64,000 bases of DNA from Oscillibacter sp. (GTDB taxonomy: Bacteria; Bacillota; Clostridia; Oscillospirales; Oscillospiraceae): assembly GCA_014799925.1 (NCBI GenBank), contig JAAVHC010000040.1, positions 18,945 to 82,944 on the forward strand, read 5' to 3'. The translations under genes were made by a program, and so were the position numbers. How positions within the stretch are numbered: the stretch's first letter is position 1; each line of letters begins with the position of its first letter. A model generated the notes under the pieces. That model saw only the letters and a list, made by a program, of their open reading frames with translations. It had not been told where the DNA came from and searched no databases. Of the stretch, positions 9,623 to 18,382 are shown piece after piece.

Positions 9623-10117
9623 ATGTTTTGCGTAGGGGACAAGGTTGCCCATCCTATGCACGGAGCAGGGGTAATTGATGAAATTGTGACGGAAACCGTG
9701 GCCGGAGCCCAACAGGATTACTATGTGTTCCGTATGCCTGTCGGCGGGCTGACGCTGAAAATTCCAACCGCCGCCGGAGAAACCTCCGGCCTGCGGGGCA
9801 TATGGGAGCTCAAACGGATCGAGCAGCTGCTGCGGGATCTGTCCGGGCTGGAGGTAGAGCGGTTCACCGGCAGCTGGAACCAGCGTTACCGGGAAAACAT
9901 GCAGAAATTGAAGAGCGGCGACCTTTACGAGGTGGCCAGAGTGATCAAGGGGCTGATCCACAGGGAGAGCGAGCGGGGACTGTCCACCGGGGAGCGCAAA
10001 ATGCTCCGCACGGCCAAGCAGATCCTGATCTCCGAGATGGTTCTGTCTACCGGGGAAGCCTATGGCGATCTGGAGCAGCAGGTCAATTCAGCAGTGGCGG
10101 GAGGCGTAAAAGGGTGA
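9623..10117 (+). CDS. CarD-family transcriptional regulator
   Basis: The 164-residue protein opens with the CarD/TRCF RNA-polymerase interaction domain (CVGDKVAHPMHGAGVID, residues about 3-19, then the YYVFRMP strand). It continues with a helical C-terminal domain rich in basic residues. CarD-type proteins bind the beta subunit of RNA polymerase and stabilise promoter opening; the helical half contacts DNA. The stop overlaps the GTG of ispD by four bases (GTGA). This places a global transcription factor and isoprenoid synthesis genes in one operon, an arrangement I recall as common in Clostridia. Confidence 0.85.
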   Translation: MFCVGDKVAHPMHGAGVIDEIVTETVAGAQQDYYVFRMPVGGLTLKIPTAAGETSGLRGIWELKRIEQLLRDLSGLEVERFTGSWNQRYRENMQKLKSGDLYEVARVIKGLIHRESERGLSTGERKMLRTAKQILISEMVLSTGEAYGDLEQQVNSAVAGGVKG

Positions 10118-10854
10118 ACAAGCTTTTTTCCAAACTGTTTCGAAAGAAGAGGCCGGGAGGCCATCCGTTTTGCAGCGTGATCGTGGCCGCTGCGGGCTCG
10201 TCCAGCCGCATGGGCGGCGAAAACAAGCTGATGCAGCCCATTGACGGCGTCCCGGTTCTGGCCCATACCCTGATGGCCCTCAACAGGGCGGAACTGGTGG
10301 ATGAAATCGTGGTGGCCGCCCGGGAGGAGGATCTGCTGCTTTTCGGGGACCTGTGCAAAATCTACGGCGTCACCAAGCCGGTCAAAATCGTCCGGGGCGG
10401 GGAAAGCCGCCTGGAGTCGGTATACCTGGCCTCTCTGGAGTGCCAGGCGGACGCGGAGTTTCTGGCGGTCCATGACGGGGCGCGGCCGCTGGCCGCGGCG
10501 GAGCTCATTGACCGGACCATCGCGCTGGCGCACCGTACCAACGCCGCCGCGCCCGCCGTGCCGGTGAAGGATACCATAAAAGTGGTCAGGGACGGTAAAG
10601 TGGAAAGCACGCCTGAGCGCGACTCCCTCCGCGCCGTTCAGACGCCCCAGGCCTTTGACGCGTCCCTGCTGCGGGCGGCGCTGGAGAGCGCCCGCGCGTC
10701 AGGCGAGACGATTACCGATGATTGCGCCGCTGTGGAGCGCCTTGGCAAGGAAATTTACTTGACAGACGGAGACTACGAAAATATCAAGATCACTACGCCG
10801 GAGGACCTGCTTCTGGCCGCTGAGCTCCTGCACAAGAGGGGGCTCCAGTCATGA
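10114..10854 (+). CDS. ispD: 2-C-methyl-D-erythritol 4-phosphate cytidylyltransferase
   Basis: IspD transfers CMP to methylerythritol phosphate in the MEP isoprenoid pathway. The CTP-binding loop [14 protein letters not shown] is at about residues 26-39 and the VHDGARPL motif is near residue 117. A later TDDCAAVE block also fits the family. The GTG at 10114 is chosen because GGGAGG lies just upstream and it overlaps the preceding stop. The 246-residue product has a short basic N-terminal extension ([12 protein letters not shown]) not needed for catalysis. It is followed by ispF with an ATGA overlap. Confidence 0.94.
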   Translation: MNKLFSKLFRKKRPGGHPFCSVIVAAAGSSSRMGGENKLMQPIDGVPVLAHTLMALNRAELVDEIVVAAREEDLLLFGDLCKIYGVTKPVKIVRGGESRLESVYLASLECQADAEFLAVHDGARPLAAAELIDRTIALAHRTNAAAPAVPVKDTIKVVRDGKVESTPERDSLRAVQTPQAFDASLLRAALESARASGETITDDCAAVERLGKEIYLTDGDYENIKITTPEDLLLAAELLHKRGLQS

Positions 10855-11333
10855 GCGTCCCTCGGATCGGACAGGGGTATGACGTCCACCGGCTGGCGGA
10901 GGGCCGTCCGTTGGTCCTGGGCGGCGTAACGATTCCCTGGGAAAAGGGACTGCTGGGCCATTCTGACGCGGATGTGCTGCTGCACGCGGTGATGGACGCA
11001 CTGCTGGGCGCGGCGGCTCTGGGGGATATCGGCCATCTGTTCCCGGATACGGATGAGCGGTACAAGGGGGCCGACAGCCGGGCCCTGCTGCGAAGGGTGA
11101 AAGCGCTTCTCACGGAGCGGCAGTTCGCGATTGGCAATGTGGACGCAACCCTGGTTGCGCAGAAGCCGAAGATCGCGCCCTATATCCTCCAGATGCGGCA
11201 AAACATCGCGCAGGACCTGGACGTCCCCCTGGACGCGGTCAGCGTGAAGGCGACCACGGAGGAGCGCCTGGGCTTTACCGGCGACGGCTCCGGCATGTCC
11301 GCTCAGGCTGTCGCCCTGCTATTTAAGGAGTGA
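10851..11333 (+). CDS. ispF: 2-C-methyl-D-erythritol 2,4-cyclodiphosphate synthase
   Basis: IspF cyclises the CDP-linked intermediate two steps after IspD. At 160 residues it has the usual size. The metal-binding DVH sits in GQGYDVHRL (residues 8-16), [20 protein letters not shown] gives the third ligand, and the C-terminus has [16 protein letters not shown]. The ATG overlaps the stop of ispD (ATGA). Bacteria often keep or fuse these two genes together. Confidence 0.96.
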   Translation: MSVPRIGQGYDVHRLAEGRPLVLGGVTIPWEKGLLGHSDADVLLHAVMDALLGAAALGDIGHLFPDTDERYKGADSRALLRRVKALLTERQFAIGNVDATLVAQKPKIAPYILQMRQNIAQDLDVPLDAVSVKATTEERLGFTGDGSGMSAQAVALLFKE

Positions 11334-11398
11334 CAAGCCGCAAACGATTTTTTGAACGAACAGGAATCTCCTCCGGACTACCGGAATTTCAACAGAAT

Positions 11399-11435
11399 CA
11401 GCCGCCCCCTCCCGGCCGCCGGGAGGGGGCGGCTG
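11399..11435. terminator. Strong GC hairpin after ispF
   Basis: A 17-bp perfect stem with a very short loop lies 65 bases after ispF. No long T run follows on the plus strand, so intrinsic termination is uncertain. It could instead be a stability or processing hairpin. Confidence 0.45.
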
Positions 11436-11542
11436 TACGATATGGCCGCGTGCCGAGAGAGCCGTTTTGATCCGTGAGCGTCCGGCGGCGAAGGAACAGG
11501 GATGGCGTCCGGCGCATATATTGATGACGGGAGGCGGTATCA

Positions 11543-11797
11543 TTGTATTATCTGCTGTTGAGCCGCTCCATCACCCACGCCCAGCGCATGAGCCGCACCC
11601 TGGAACGGGCAGGCATCACCGCCCGCTTTTTCCGCCCTCCCATGGGACTTACCGACAGAGGGTGCAGCTACGCGGTCCGGATCGGAGAGGGAAACCTTCC
11701 CGCCGCGATGAACCGGCTGCGCGGCGAGGGCCTTGCGCCTGTGCGCGTTTTTCATGCGGGCAGCGATGGGGCGTTCAGCGAAATCACCATATCATAA
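11543..11797 (+). CDS. DUF3343 protein (putative Se/S carrier-like)
   Basis: This 84-residue protein begins MYYLLLSRSITHAQRMSRTL and has the layout of DUF3343, a small family often named putative Se/S carrier. It starts with TTG at 11543, preceded by GGGAGGCGG at a normal distance. Its only cysteine is at about residue 37 (DRGCSYAVRI), which could carry sulfur or selenium, but that is inference. A PLP enzyme of the EF2568/TIGR01977 type follows within 56 bases. In other Firmicutes this combination occurs with selenium-dependent hydroxylase maturation genes. Confidence 0.75.
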   Translation: MYYLLLSRSITHAQRMSRTLERAGITARFFRPPMGLTDRGCSYAVRIGEGNLPAAMNRLRGEGLAPVRVFHAGSDGAFSEITIS

Positions 11798-11800
11798 GGA

Positions 11801-11828
11801 AGGGCCGGTCCTCAAGGGGCCGGCCCCT
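11801..11828 (+). other. Intra-operon hairpin
   Basis: An 8-bp GC-rich stem (AGGGCCGG pairing with CCGGCCCT) lies between the DUF3343 gene and the aminotransferase gene. There is no T run, so it may modulate relative expression or mRNA stability instead of ending transcription. Confidence 0.35.
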
Positions 11829-11852
11829 CTGGAATCGCCGGGAGGAAGCGCG

Positions 11853-12959
11853 ATGATCTACTTTGACAGCGCGGCCACCACGCTGCAAAAGCCGGCCTCT
11901 GTGCCGTCGGCGGTGGCGGACGCCGTGAGCACTATGACGACCCCCGGACGGGGGGACCACCCCGCCGCCCGCCTGGCGGCTGACCTGACGCTGCAATGCC
12001 GGATGGCGGCGGCGGAGATGTTCGACGTGCCCCAGCCGGAAAACGTTGTTCTGACCGCCAACGCCACCCATGGTCTGAATATGGCCATCCGCAGCCTGGT
12101 ATCGCCGGGAGATACCGTGGTCATCTCCGGCTATGAGCACAACGCCGTCACCCGGCCCCTCCACGCCATCGGGGGCGTTTCATGCAGGATCGTCAACGGG
12201 CGGCTTTTTGACCGGGAACAGATGGCGGAGGGCTTTCGCCGGGCGGTGGACGGCGGCGTGAAAGCGGTGATCTGTACCCATACCTCCAATGTGTTCGGGT
12301 ATACCCTGCCCATGGACGATATCGCGGCCATCTGCCGGGAGCGCGGGGTCCCGCTCATCGTGGACGCGTCTCAGTCCGCCGGTATTCAGCCGGTGAGCCT
12401 TGGCCGCTGGGGAGCGGCTTATGTGGCCATGCCGGGACATAAGGGGCTCTATGGCCCACAGGGGACCGGGCTGCTGCTGTGCGGAGAGGGGCAGACGCCG
12501 GTTCCGCTGATGTCGGGCGGCACCGGCAGCTTGTCCCGGCAGCAGGATATGCCGAATTTTTTGCCGGACCGCCTGGAGGCCGGGACTCAGAACATCCACG
12601 GCGCGGCGGGATTGCTGGAAGGGATGAAATTTGTCCGCTCCCTGGGACTGGAGGAGATCCGGCGCAGGGAGAGCCAGGTCATCCGGGCTCTGGCCGACGG
12701 CCTGGAGAGAAGAGGGGGATACCGCGTTTTTGCCGACCCGGCGGGAGACGGCTCCGTGCTCAGCGTCCTGCCGATGAAGGAAGCTCCCGAAACGCTGGCG
12801 GACCGGCTGGCGGAGCAGGGCGTGGCCGTGCGGGCGGGGCTCCACTGCGCGCCGCTGGCCCATCGGACGGTGGGGACGGAGGAAACCGGGACGCTGCGCT
12901 TTTCCGCCTCTGTGTTCAACACGCCGGAAGAGGCGGAGGCGGTGCTGCGGATGATGTGA
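11853..12959 (+). CDS. Class V aminotransferase / cysteine desulfurase-like (TIGR01977 type)
   Basis: The 368-residue enzyme has the PLP fold of NifS/SufS proteins: FDSAATTLQKP at residues 4-14, the PLP lysine in GHKGLYGPQGTG, and DRLEAGTQN. Near the end AGLHCAPLAHRTVGT carries the cysteine that acts as sulfur or selenium acceptor in the family. This exact pattern matches the EF2568 subgroup, known from genomes with SelD and selenium-dependent molybdenum hydroxylases. The ATG at 11853 follows GGGAGGAAG; no earlier start has a ribosome site. Sulfur mobilisation and selenium mobilisation are both possible; no selD, yqeB or xdh gene is visible here. Confidence 0.85.
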   Translation: MIYFDSAATTLQKPASVPSAVADAVSTMTTPGRGDHPAARLAADLTLQCRMAAAEMFDVPQPENVVLTANATHGLNMAIRSLVSPGDTVVISGYEHNAVTRPLHAIGGVSCRIVNGRLFDREQMAEGFRRAVDGGVKAVICTHTSNVFGYTLPMDDIAAICRERGVPLIVDASQSAGIQPVSLGRWGAAYVAMPGHKGLYGPQGTGLLLCGEGQTPVPLMSGGTGSLSRQQDMPNFLPDRLEAGTQNIHGAAGLLEGMKFVRSLGLEEIRRRESQVIRALADGLERRGGYRVFADPAGDGSVLSVLPMKEAPETLADRLAEQGVAVRAGLHCAPLAHRTVGTEETGTLRFSASVFNTPEEAEAVLRMM

Positions 12960-12974
12960 GGGAGACGGGAGGAT

Positions 12975-13013
12975 GAGGCAGGCGCGGCGGCGCCTGCCTC
13001 ATATAAATTTTTT
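12975..13013 (+). terminator. Terminator after the class V aminotransferase
   Basis: An 11-bp stem (12975-12985 with 12990-13000) and a GGCG loop are followed by an AT-rich tract ending in a run of six T. Confidence 0.75.
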
Positions 13014-13138
13014 ATGAATATTCCCCCGAAAATGTTTTGCGGAAACCGGTTTGCACGCCGGTTTTCACTTTTTTGCCCGAAAAAAATGGGGTGTTTTCCA
13101 AATCCGAATTTTTTGGAAAAAATCCGACCGATAATTTG

Positions 13139-13167
13139 TTGCATTTTTTTCAGCTTTAGAGTAAAAT
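13139..13167 (+). promoter_or_regulatory. SigA-type promoter for cdaA
   Basis: TTGCAT (13139-13144), 17 bases and TAAAAT (13162-13167) lie about 40 bases ahead of the cdaA start, in a strongly AT-rich stretch. Confidence 0.7.
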
Positions 13168-13207
13168 GTAAGCTACTTATGGAATTCTTTTTTAATGGAG
13201 GGAAGCC

Positions 13208-14110
13208 ATGGACGCAATGGAAGTATTGACAAACCAGGGCTACAAGCTCAGCAGCTTCGTCATGTCCCTGCGGCTGTGGGACGTGCTGGACATCCTGGTG
13301 ATCGCTTACCTGATCTACCGCCTGCTGATGGTGGTGCGGAAAACCAACTCCTCCCGGCTGATCAAGGGGGTATTGGTGGTTATCCTCGCCCTGTGGCTGT
13401 CCTCCGGCAGGATGCAGGCGCTGAACTTCGTTCTGGGCAAGATCATGGAGTGGGGCATCGTGGGCCTGATCATCCTGTTCCAGCCGGAGATCCGCCGGGT
13501 GCTGGAGCAGGTGGGGAGCAGCCGCCTCCCCTTCCTCCAGATGTTCTCCAAGCCCCAGGTGGACCGGCATATCATTGAGGAGGCCATTCAACAGACGGTG
13601 TCGGCCTGCGGAGACATGAGCAAGTCCCGCACCGGCGCGCTGATCGTCTTCGAGCGGCACAACCAGCTGGACGAGCACCTCCGCAGCGGCACCAGGCTGG
13701 ACGCCGAGGTGTCCTCGGAGCTTCTGAAGAACATCTTCTTCGTCAAGGCGCCCATGCACGACGGAGCGGCGCTCATCCGGGAGGGCCGGGTGCTGGGCGC
13801 GGGCTGCATGCTCCCTCTGAGCAAGAACGTGAACCTGAGCCGCGACCTGGGAATGCGCCACCGGGCGGGCATCGGCATGAGCGAGAACTCCGACGCCGTG
13901 GTGGTGCTGGTCAGCGAGGAAACGGGCTCCATCTCCGTGGCCGTGGGCGGGATGCTCAAGCGGCATCTGATGACCGAGACCCTGGAGCAGCTGCTGCGCA
14001 ACGAGCTGCTGCCCCAGCAGGAAGAGAACGAGGAAAACGGAAAGAAGCGCAAGAACCTGAAGGGTCTGCTGGCGAAGGATAAGAAGGGCGGTGGAAAAGC
14101 GGATGAGTGA
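13208..14110 (+). CDS. cdaA: Diadenylate cyclase CdaA (c-di-AMP synthase)
   Basis: CdaA makes cyclic di-AMP from two ATP at the membrane; the signal controls potassium and osmolyte transport and wall homeostasis in Firmicutes. The 300-residue protein has about three N-terminal membrane helices (roughly residues 18-85). The DisA_N cyclase domain follows, with MHDGAALI (about residues 181-188) and the RHRAGIGMSE motif. A charged lysine-rich tail ends the protein. GGAGGGA precedes the ATG. The stop overlaps the start of cdaR, its usual partner. Confidence 0.96.
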   Translation: MDAMEVLTNQGYKLSSFVMSLRLWDVLDILVIAYLIYRLLMVVRKTNSSRLIKGVLVVILALWLSSGRMQALNFVLGKIMEWGIVGLIILFQPEIRRVLEQVGSSRLPFLQMFSKPQVDRHIIEEAIQQTVSACGDMSKSRTGALIVFERHNQLDEHLRSGTRLDAEVSSELLKNIFFVKAPMHDGAALIREGRVLGAGCMLPLSKNVNLSRDLGMRHRAGIGMSENSDAVVVLVSEETGSISVAVGGMLKRHLMTETLEQLLRNELLPQQEENEENGKKRKNLKGLLAKDKKGGGKADE

Positions 14111-15338
14111 AAAAGTCAACAAGATTCTCTATATCGTACTGAGCCTTCTGCTGGCCATCGCGTTCTGGCTGTTCGTGGACGACGCCCTGGGCAACACGAC
14201 GAGTGAGAATTTTACCAACGTGCCCGTGGTCTTTATCGGGGCGGAGGACACCCTTCCCAGCCGGGGGCTGATGCTGGCCGAGGGCGGCGACGCCACCGTG
14301 GACCTGCGGCTCAGCGGTCCACGGTCGGTGATTTCCGAGCTGAAGCGGGGAGGCGTCCGGGTTTCGGTCAATCTCAACGACATCAACGCCGTGGGTCCCT
14401 ACAGCAGGACCTACGATCTGCTTACGCCGGACAATGTCAACAAGAGCGATATCACCATCGAGTACCGCTCCCGCATCAACATCACCGTCCAGATCACCAA
14501 CCTGTACTCCCGTGAGATCCCCGTCAGAATGGACGTTGTGGGGTCGGTGGATGAGCCGTATGTGCATGTGGCCGAGCGGCAGACGACAGAGCCGTCCGTG
14601 ATTACGCTCAGCGGCCTCCAGAGCGAGGTGGATCAGGTCGTGTCCGCCCGCGTGGAGGTGGATATCAACGGCGCCACCAGCACGATCTGGCAGGAGTACA
14701 GTTATAAGCTGCTGGACGCGGACGGCAACGAGGTGGAGCTCCGGAATATGAAGGTTTCCGATCAGCGGGTGAATGTGACCGTGCCGATCCATATGATGAA
14801 GACGCTGCCGCTGAACGTAAAGATCAAGGAATCCGCCGGTTCCCGGGAGGCCAACGCGGTCTGGAGCCTGGAACCCTCCTCCATCACGGTGTCGGGCGAT
14901 CCCTTGAGCCTGGAAACCATTGATGAAATCTTTATGGGCGAGGTGGATCTGAGCGCCTATGTCGCCGATGGCGATTATGAGCAGGAGATCAAGCTGCCCG
15001 CCGAATGCGAAAACATCAGCGGAAATAAAGTCGCCATCCTGTCCATTCGTTTCCACGGCCTGGATACCAGGCTGATTCAGGTAACCAATATCAAGCCAAC
15101 CGGCCTCAGCGAGAGGCAGAGCTTTGACCCGATTACCACATCGGTGGACGTACTGCTGCGCGGTCCCGCGGAGGATCTGGAGCAGGTGACTGCGGAGGAT
15201 GTCCGCATTGTGGTGGACCTGTCGGAGTATACCTCCGACGGCACGGTGACCGTCCCGGCAACCGTCTTTGTGGACGGCTACAGCGAGGTGGGAGCCATAA
15301 GCGCCTACAATGTTACCGGCAAGATCATATCCAGGTAG
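14103..15338 (+). CDS. cdaR: CdaR, YbbR-domain regulator of c-di-AMP synthesis
   Basis: The protein (411 residues) has a short cytoplasmic N-terminus, one membrane helix (about residues 7-25, ILYIVLSLLLAIAFWLFV) and an external part of about four YbbR domains. These show the recurring PVRVDVVG / LPLNVKI pattern at about 90-residue spacing. CdaR binds CdaA and tunes its activity. I place the start at the ATG at 14103, which overlaps the cdaA stop; an in-frame GTG at 14091 would add four residues. The glmM gene that often follows is absent. Confidence 0.9.
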   Translation: MSEKVNKILYIVLSLLLAIAFWLFVDDALGNTTSENFTNVPVVFIGAEDTLPSRGLMLAEGGDATVDLRLSGPRSVISELKRGGVRVSVNLNDINAVGPYSRTYDLLTPDNVNKSDITIEYRSRINITVQITNLYSREIPVRMDVVGSVDEPYVHVAERQTTEPSVITLSGLQSEVDQVVSARVEVDINGATSTIWQEYSYKLLDADGNEVELRNMKVSDQRVNVTVPIHMMKTLPLNVKIKESAGSREANAVWSLEPSSITVSGDPLSLETIDEIFMGEVDLSAYVADGDYEQEIKLPAECENISGNKVAILSIRFHGLDTRLIQVTNIKPTGLSERQSFDPITTSVDVLLRGPAEDLEQVTAEDVRIVVDLSEYTSDGTVTVPATVFVDGYSEVGAISAYNVTGKIISR

Positions 15339-15349
15339 GAGGATTTTTC

Positions 15350-15757
15350 ATGACACAGACCGCTACCGTGACCGCTCTGCCCGCCGCTCCCGGCGGCATG
15401 GTGGAGCTGACCATTACCCGGCAGACTGCCTGCGGGCACAGCTGCGACGGCTGCGGCCGATGCGCGGGAAAGGCTCCCGACCTGGTCATCCGGGCCGGCA
15501 GCGACATCCCCGTGTCGCTGGGGGATAAGGTGGAGGTCTACAGCGATAACAGGGTCCTGGGCGCGGCGGCGCTGGTGTATGGGCTGCCGGTGGTGCTGTT
15601 CCTGCTGGGGTATCTCCTGCCGGCCTCTCTGCCGGAGGGATTGCGGTATCTCTGCGGCGGAGCGGGATTCCTGCTGGGGCTCGCCGGGGCGGTGATCTGT
15701 GACCGCCGGGTGAAGAAGGGGTCAGGCATGTCCTACCGGATCACCAGAAAGCTGTAG
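15350..15757 (+). CDS. RseC/MucC-family (SoxR-reducing system) protein
   Basis: The 135-residue protein has an N-terminal cysteine cluster, CGHSCDGCGRC at about residues 24-34, followed by a basic-acidic beta segment and two membrane helices (about residues 68-115). This is the layout of RseC/MucC proteins, which occur in Rnf-linked SoxR reduction and sigma-E control in proteobacteria and as small membrane proteins of unclear role in Clostridia. It lies 11 bases after cdaR and ends 7 bases before the DUF5685 gene, so it is part of this operon. No rnf or soxR gene is nearby. Confidence 0.8.
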   Translation: MTQTATVTALPAAPGGMVELTITRQTACGHSCDGCGRCAGKAPDLVIRAGSDIPVSLGDKVEVYSDNRVLGAAALVYGLPVVLFLLGYLLPASLPEGLRYLCGGAGFLLGLAGAVICDRRVKKGSGMSYRITRKL

Positions 15758-15764
15758 GGCGGCG

Positions 15765-16661
15765 GTGTTCGGCTATGTGCGGCCTTCCATGGCCCGCCTG
15801 ACGGAGGAGGACCGGGCCCGCTTCAGCGGAGTCTATTGCGGCCTTTGCCGCGTGCTGGGGGAGCGGTATGGTCAGACGGCCCGAATGATTCTCAATTACG
15901 ATTTTACGTTCCTGGCGGTCCTGCTGTGGCCGGAGGAGGACGCCCCGCCTCTCCATCGGGGCTGTATCGCGCATCCCTTTGCCGGCCGGGACTATTTCCC
16001 GGGAAACAAAGCGCTGGAGCTGGCGGCGGATGAAAGCGTGATCCTGGCCTGGTGGCAGATTCAGGACGTCCTGGCCGATCCGGAAAAGGGGAAGGGAAAG
16101 TACCGGGCCGCGTCCCTGGCGCTGAAGTCCGCCTACCGCAGGGCGAGAGAGCGCCGCCCCGCCTTTGACGCCGTGGCGCGGGAGCAGCTGGAACGGCTGC
16201 GGGAACTGGAGGAGGCGCGGTGTCCGTCCCTGGATGAGCCGGCGGACGCTTTCGCCAGGATTCTCTCCGCCGCGTCGGGGGAAGTGGACGACCCGGTGAA
16301 GCGCCGGGTGCTGGAGCAGCTGCTGTACCATCTGGGGCGGTGGATCTACCTGGTAGACGCCGCCGATGATCTGGCAAAGGATTTTTCCAGCGGAAGCTAT
16401 AATCCTCTGATCTTCCGGTTCTCACTGGACGAGGGGGCGCTGACCGGAGAGGCCAGGGAGAGCCTGGCGGCTTCCCTGGACCACTCCATCCGCCTGATGG
16501 CGGCGGCCTATGAGCTGTGGGATTTCGGGGTGTGGAGCCCCGTTATGCGAGCGACGGTTTACGAAGGGCTCTTTCTTGTGGGAAGGGCTGTTTTGGAGGG
16601 AACATTTCAAGCCCATGATATGACCTTTCGTATCATGGGCAGGAACAAGGAGCAGCTATGA
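15765..16661 (+). CDS. DUF5685 family protein
   Basis: This 298-residue protein starts with GTG (MFGYVRPSMARLTEEDRARF). It contains the CGLCRVLGERYGQTARM segment near residues 25-42 and many short helices with conserved acidic and aromatic residues. The pattern (YLVDAADDLAKDFSSGSYNP near residue 195) matches DUF5685, a family with no proven function that nearly always sits next to a J-domain gene. Its stop overlaps the ATG of that gene (ATGA). The GYVRP start and CxLC motif suggest a possible metal or redox site; this is speculation. Confidence 0.75.
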   Translation: MFGYVRPSMARLTEEDRARFSGVYCGLCRVLGERYGQTARMILNYDFTFLAVLLWPEEDAPPLHRGCIAHPFAGRDYFPGNKALELAADESVILAWWQIQDVLADPEKGKGKYRAASLALKSAYRRARERRPAFDAVAREQLERLRELEEARCPSLDEPADAFARILSAASGEVDDPVKRRVLEQLLYHLGRWIYLVDAADDLAKDFSSGSYNPLIFRFSLDEGALTGEARESLAASLDHSIRLMAAAYELWDFGVWSPVMRATVYEGLFLVGRAVLEGTFQAHDMTFRIMGRNKEQL

Positions 16662-17299
16662 CCGATCCCTATGAAGTCTTGAACATCCCCCGCACCGCCT
16701 CCGACGAGGAGGTCAAGAAGGCCTATCGCGACCTGGCCCGAAAATACCATCCGGACAACTACCACGATAATCCGCTGGCGGATCTGGCCCAGGAAAAGAT
16801 GAAAGAGATCAACGCTGCCTACCATGCCATTCAGCAGGAGCGGGGGAGCAAAAGCGGCGGCGCGTCATATTCCGGCGGCTATGCTCAGCAGTCCTATGGC
16901 GGCTATCAGTACCAGCAGCGGACCGCGGGCAGCCCCGCTTTCCAGCAGGTGAGGATGGCCATCAACCGCAACGACCTGGGCATGGCGGAGCAGCTGCTGG
17001 ACCGGATGGACGACCATAACGGCGAGTGGAATTTCCTCAAGGGGACCATCTGCTACCGCCGGGGCTGGGTGGACGAAGCCAGGCGGTATTATCAGACCGC
17101 CTGCCAGATGGACCCCGGCGACGCCGAGTTCCGTCAGGCACTGAACTTTGTGGAGAACAACCAGGCTGGCTACCGTCCGGAGGGGTACGAGGTGTTTTCC
17201 TCCGGCTGCGGCGGGGACAACCTGTGCGGACGGCTGGCGTGTACCTATCTTATGTGCAACCTGTGCAGCGTTGGCGGGATGAGATTTTTCTGCTGCTGA
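16658..17299 (+). CDS. J-domain protein with cysteine-rich tail
   Basis: Residues 3-65 form a J domain with the HPD motif in RKYHPDNY (about residues 29-36), which stimulates DnaK ATPase. A Gly/Ser/Tyr/Gln-rich linker and a TPR-like helical segment (residues about 90-165) follow. The last 35 residues hold eight cysteines (GCGGDNLCGRLACTY, MCNLCSVGGMRFFCC). It is 213 residues, much shorter than DnaJ and without its zinc domain. Overlap with the DUF5685 gene suggests that protein is its client or partner. The tail may bind metal or act at the membrane. Confidence 0.8.
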   Translation: MTDPYEVLNIPRTASDEEVKKAYRDLARKYHPDNYHDNPLADLAQEKMKEINAAYHAIQQERGSKSGGASYSGGYAQQSYGGYQYQQRTAGSPAFQQVRMAINRNDLGMAEQLLDRMDDHNGEWNFLKGTICYRRGWVDEARRYYQTACQMDPGDAEFRQALNFVENNQAGYRPEGYEVFSSGCGGDNLCGRLACTYLMCNLCSVGGMRFFCC

Positions 17300-17491
17300 C
17301 AGGATGGATCAGGTCAATGATCATTCCCGCGATTTTATGCGGGAATAGCGTCTGATTGAATGCCGTTTTGCCCGCCCCTTGCGTGGCGGACGCGAAACAT
17401 GGAATATATGACGCCGGCAATTCATGATTCCTGCAAGTTTTTGGATTGTTTCATTGCCGGGGCAATATCATACTGGAGGGAGAGAATTCAT

Positions 17492-18382
17492 TTGGTTAAA
17501 AGCATGACCGGTTACGGCCGGGCCCGGCGGACATTGCATGGACGGGATATCACCGTGGAGGTCCGGAGCGTCAATAACCGCTATCTGGACTGTTCGGTGA
17601 AGATGCCCCGCGCTTACATCTTCGCGGAGGACGCCATCAAGGCCCTGGTGCAGAAGAGCGCCAGCCGGGGCAAGGTGGATGTGTTCGTTACCGTGGAGTC
17701 CAGGGGCGCGGAGGAGACGGTCGTTTCCGTCAATGAACCGCTGGCGAAGAGCTATATGGCGGCGCTGAATCAGCTCATAGAGCTGCCGGAGGGCGGCGGA
17801 CGGGTGAAGGGAAAGTATTGTGTCACCGATCTGGCCCGCCTGCCGGACGTGCTCACGGTGACGAAGGCCGAGGAAGATCTGGAATCCCTGTCCGCCGATC
17901 TGTGCGCGGTGACAGAGGAGGCCCTGACCGCCCACGCCGCCATGCGGGCCAGGGAGGGGCAGAAGCTTGCCGAGGACATCCAGGGCAGGCTGCATACCAT
18001 CGAGTCCATCACGGGCATGGTGGAGGCGCGGTCGCCGCAGACGGTGGCGGAGTACCGGGAGAAGCTGCTGGCCCGGATGCAGGAGGTGCTGCAAAGCGCC
18101 ACGATTGATGAGAGCCGCATCCTGACGGAGGCCGCCATCTTTGCCGACAAGGTGGCGGTGGACGAGGAGACGGTGCGCCTGCGCAGCCATCTGTCCCAGC
18201 TGAGGGAAATGCTGCAAAGCGGCGAGCCCATCGGCCGGAAGCTGGACTTCCTCATTCAGGAGGTCAACCGGGAGTCCAATACCATCGGTTCCAAGTGCAG
18301 CGACGTGGAGATCGCCCGGAACGTGGTGGAGCTGAAGGCCGAGGTGGAAAAGATCCGGGAGCAGGTGCAGAACATTGAGTAG
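17492..18382 (+). CDS. yicC: YicC/YloC-family endoribonuclease
   Basis: The 296-residue protein starts with TTG at 17492 (MVKSMTGYGRA, the standard family opening) after a GGAGGG site. EVRSVNNRYLDCSVKMPR (about residues 26-43) and the C-terminal GRKLDFLIQEVNRESNTIGSK block are diagnostic. YicC proteins are RNA-cleaving enzymes related to RNA turnover. It is the first gene of the long supra-operon and is followed at once by remA, whose TTG start overlaps the yicC stop, as in Bacillus. Confidence 0.93.
   Translation: MVKSMTGYGRARRTLHGRDITVEVRSVNNRYLDCSVKMPRAYIFAEDAIKALVQKSASRGKVDVFVTVESRGAEETVVSVNEPLAKSYMAALNQLIELPEGGGRVKGKYCVTDLARLPDVLTVTKAEEDLESLSADLCAVTEEALTAHAAMRAREGQKLAEDIQGRLHTIESITGMVEARSPQTVAEYREKLLARMQEVLQSATIDESRILTEAAIFADKVAVDEETVRLRSHLSQLREMLQSGEPIGRKLDFLIQEVNRESNTIGSKCSDVEIARNVVELKAEVEKIREQVQNIE

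Noticed and set aside
12587..14122. Minus-strand frame opposite the class V aminotransferase and cdaA
   Set aside because: Crosses a terminator and a promoter of well-supported plus-strand genes; the product resembles no protein.
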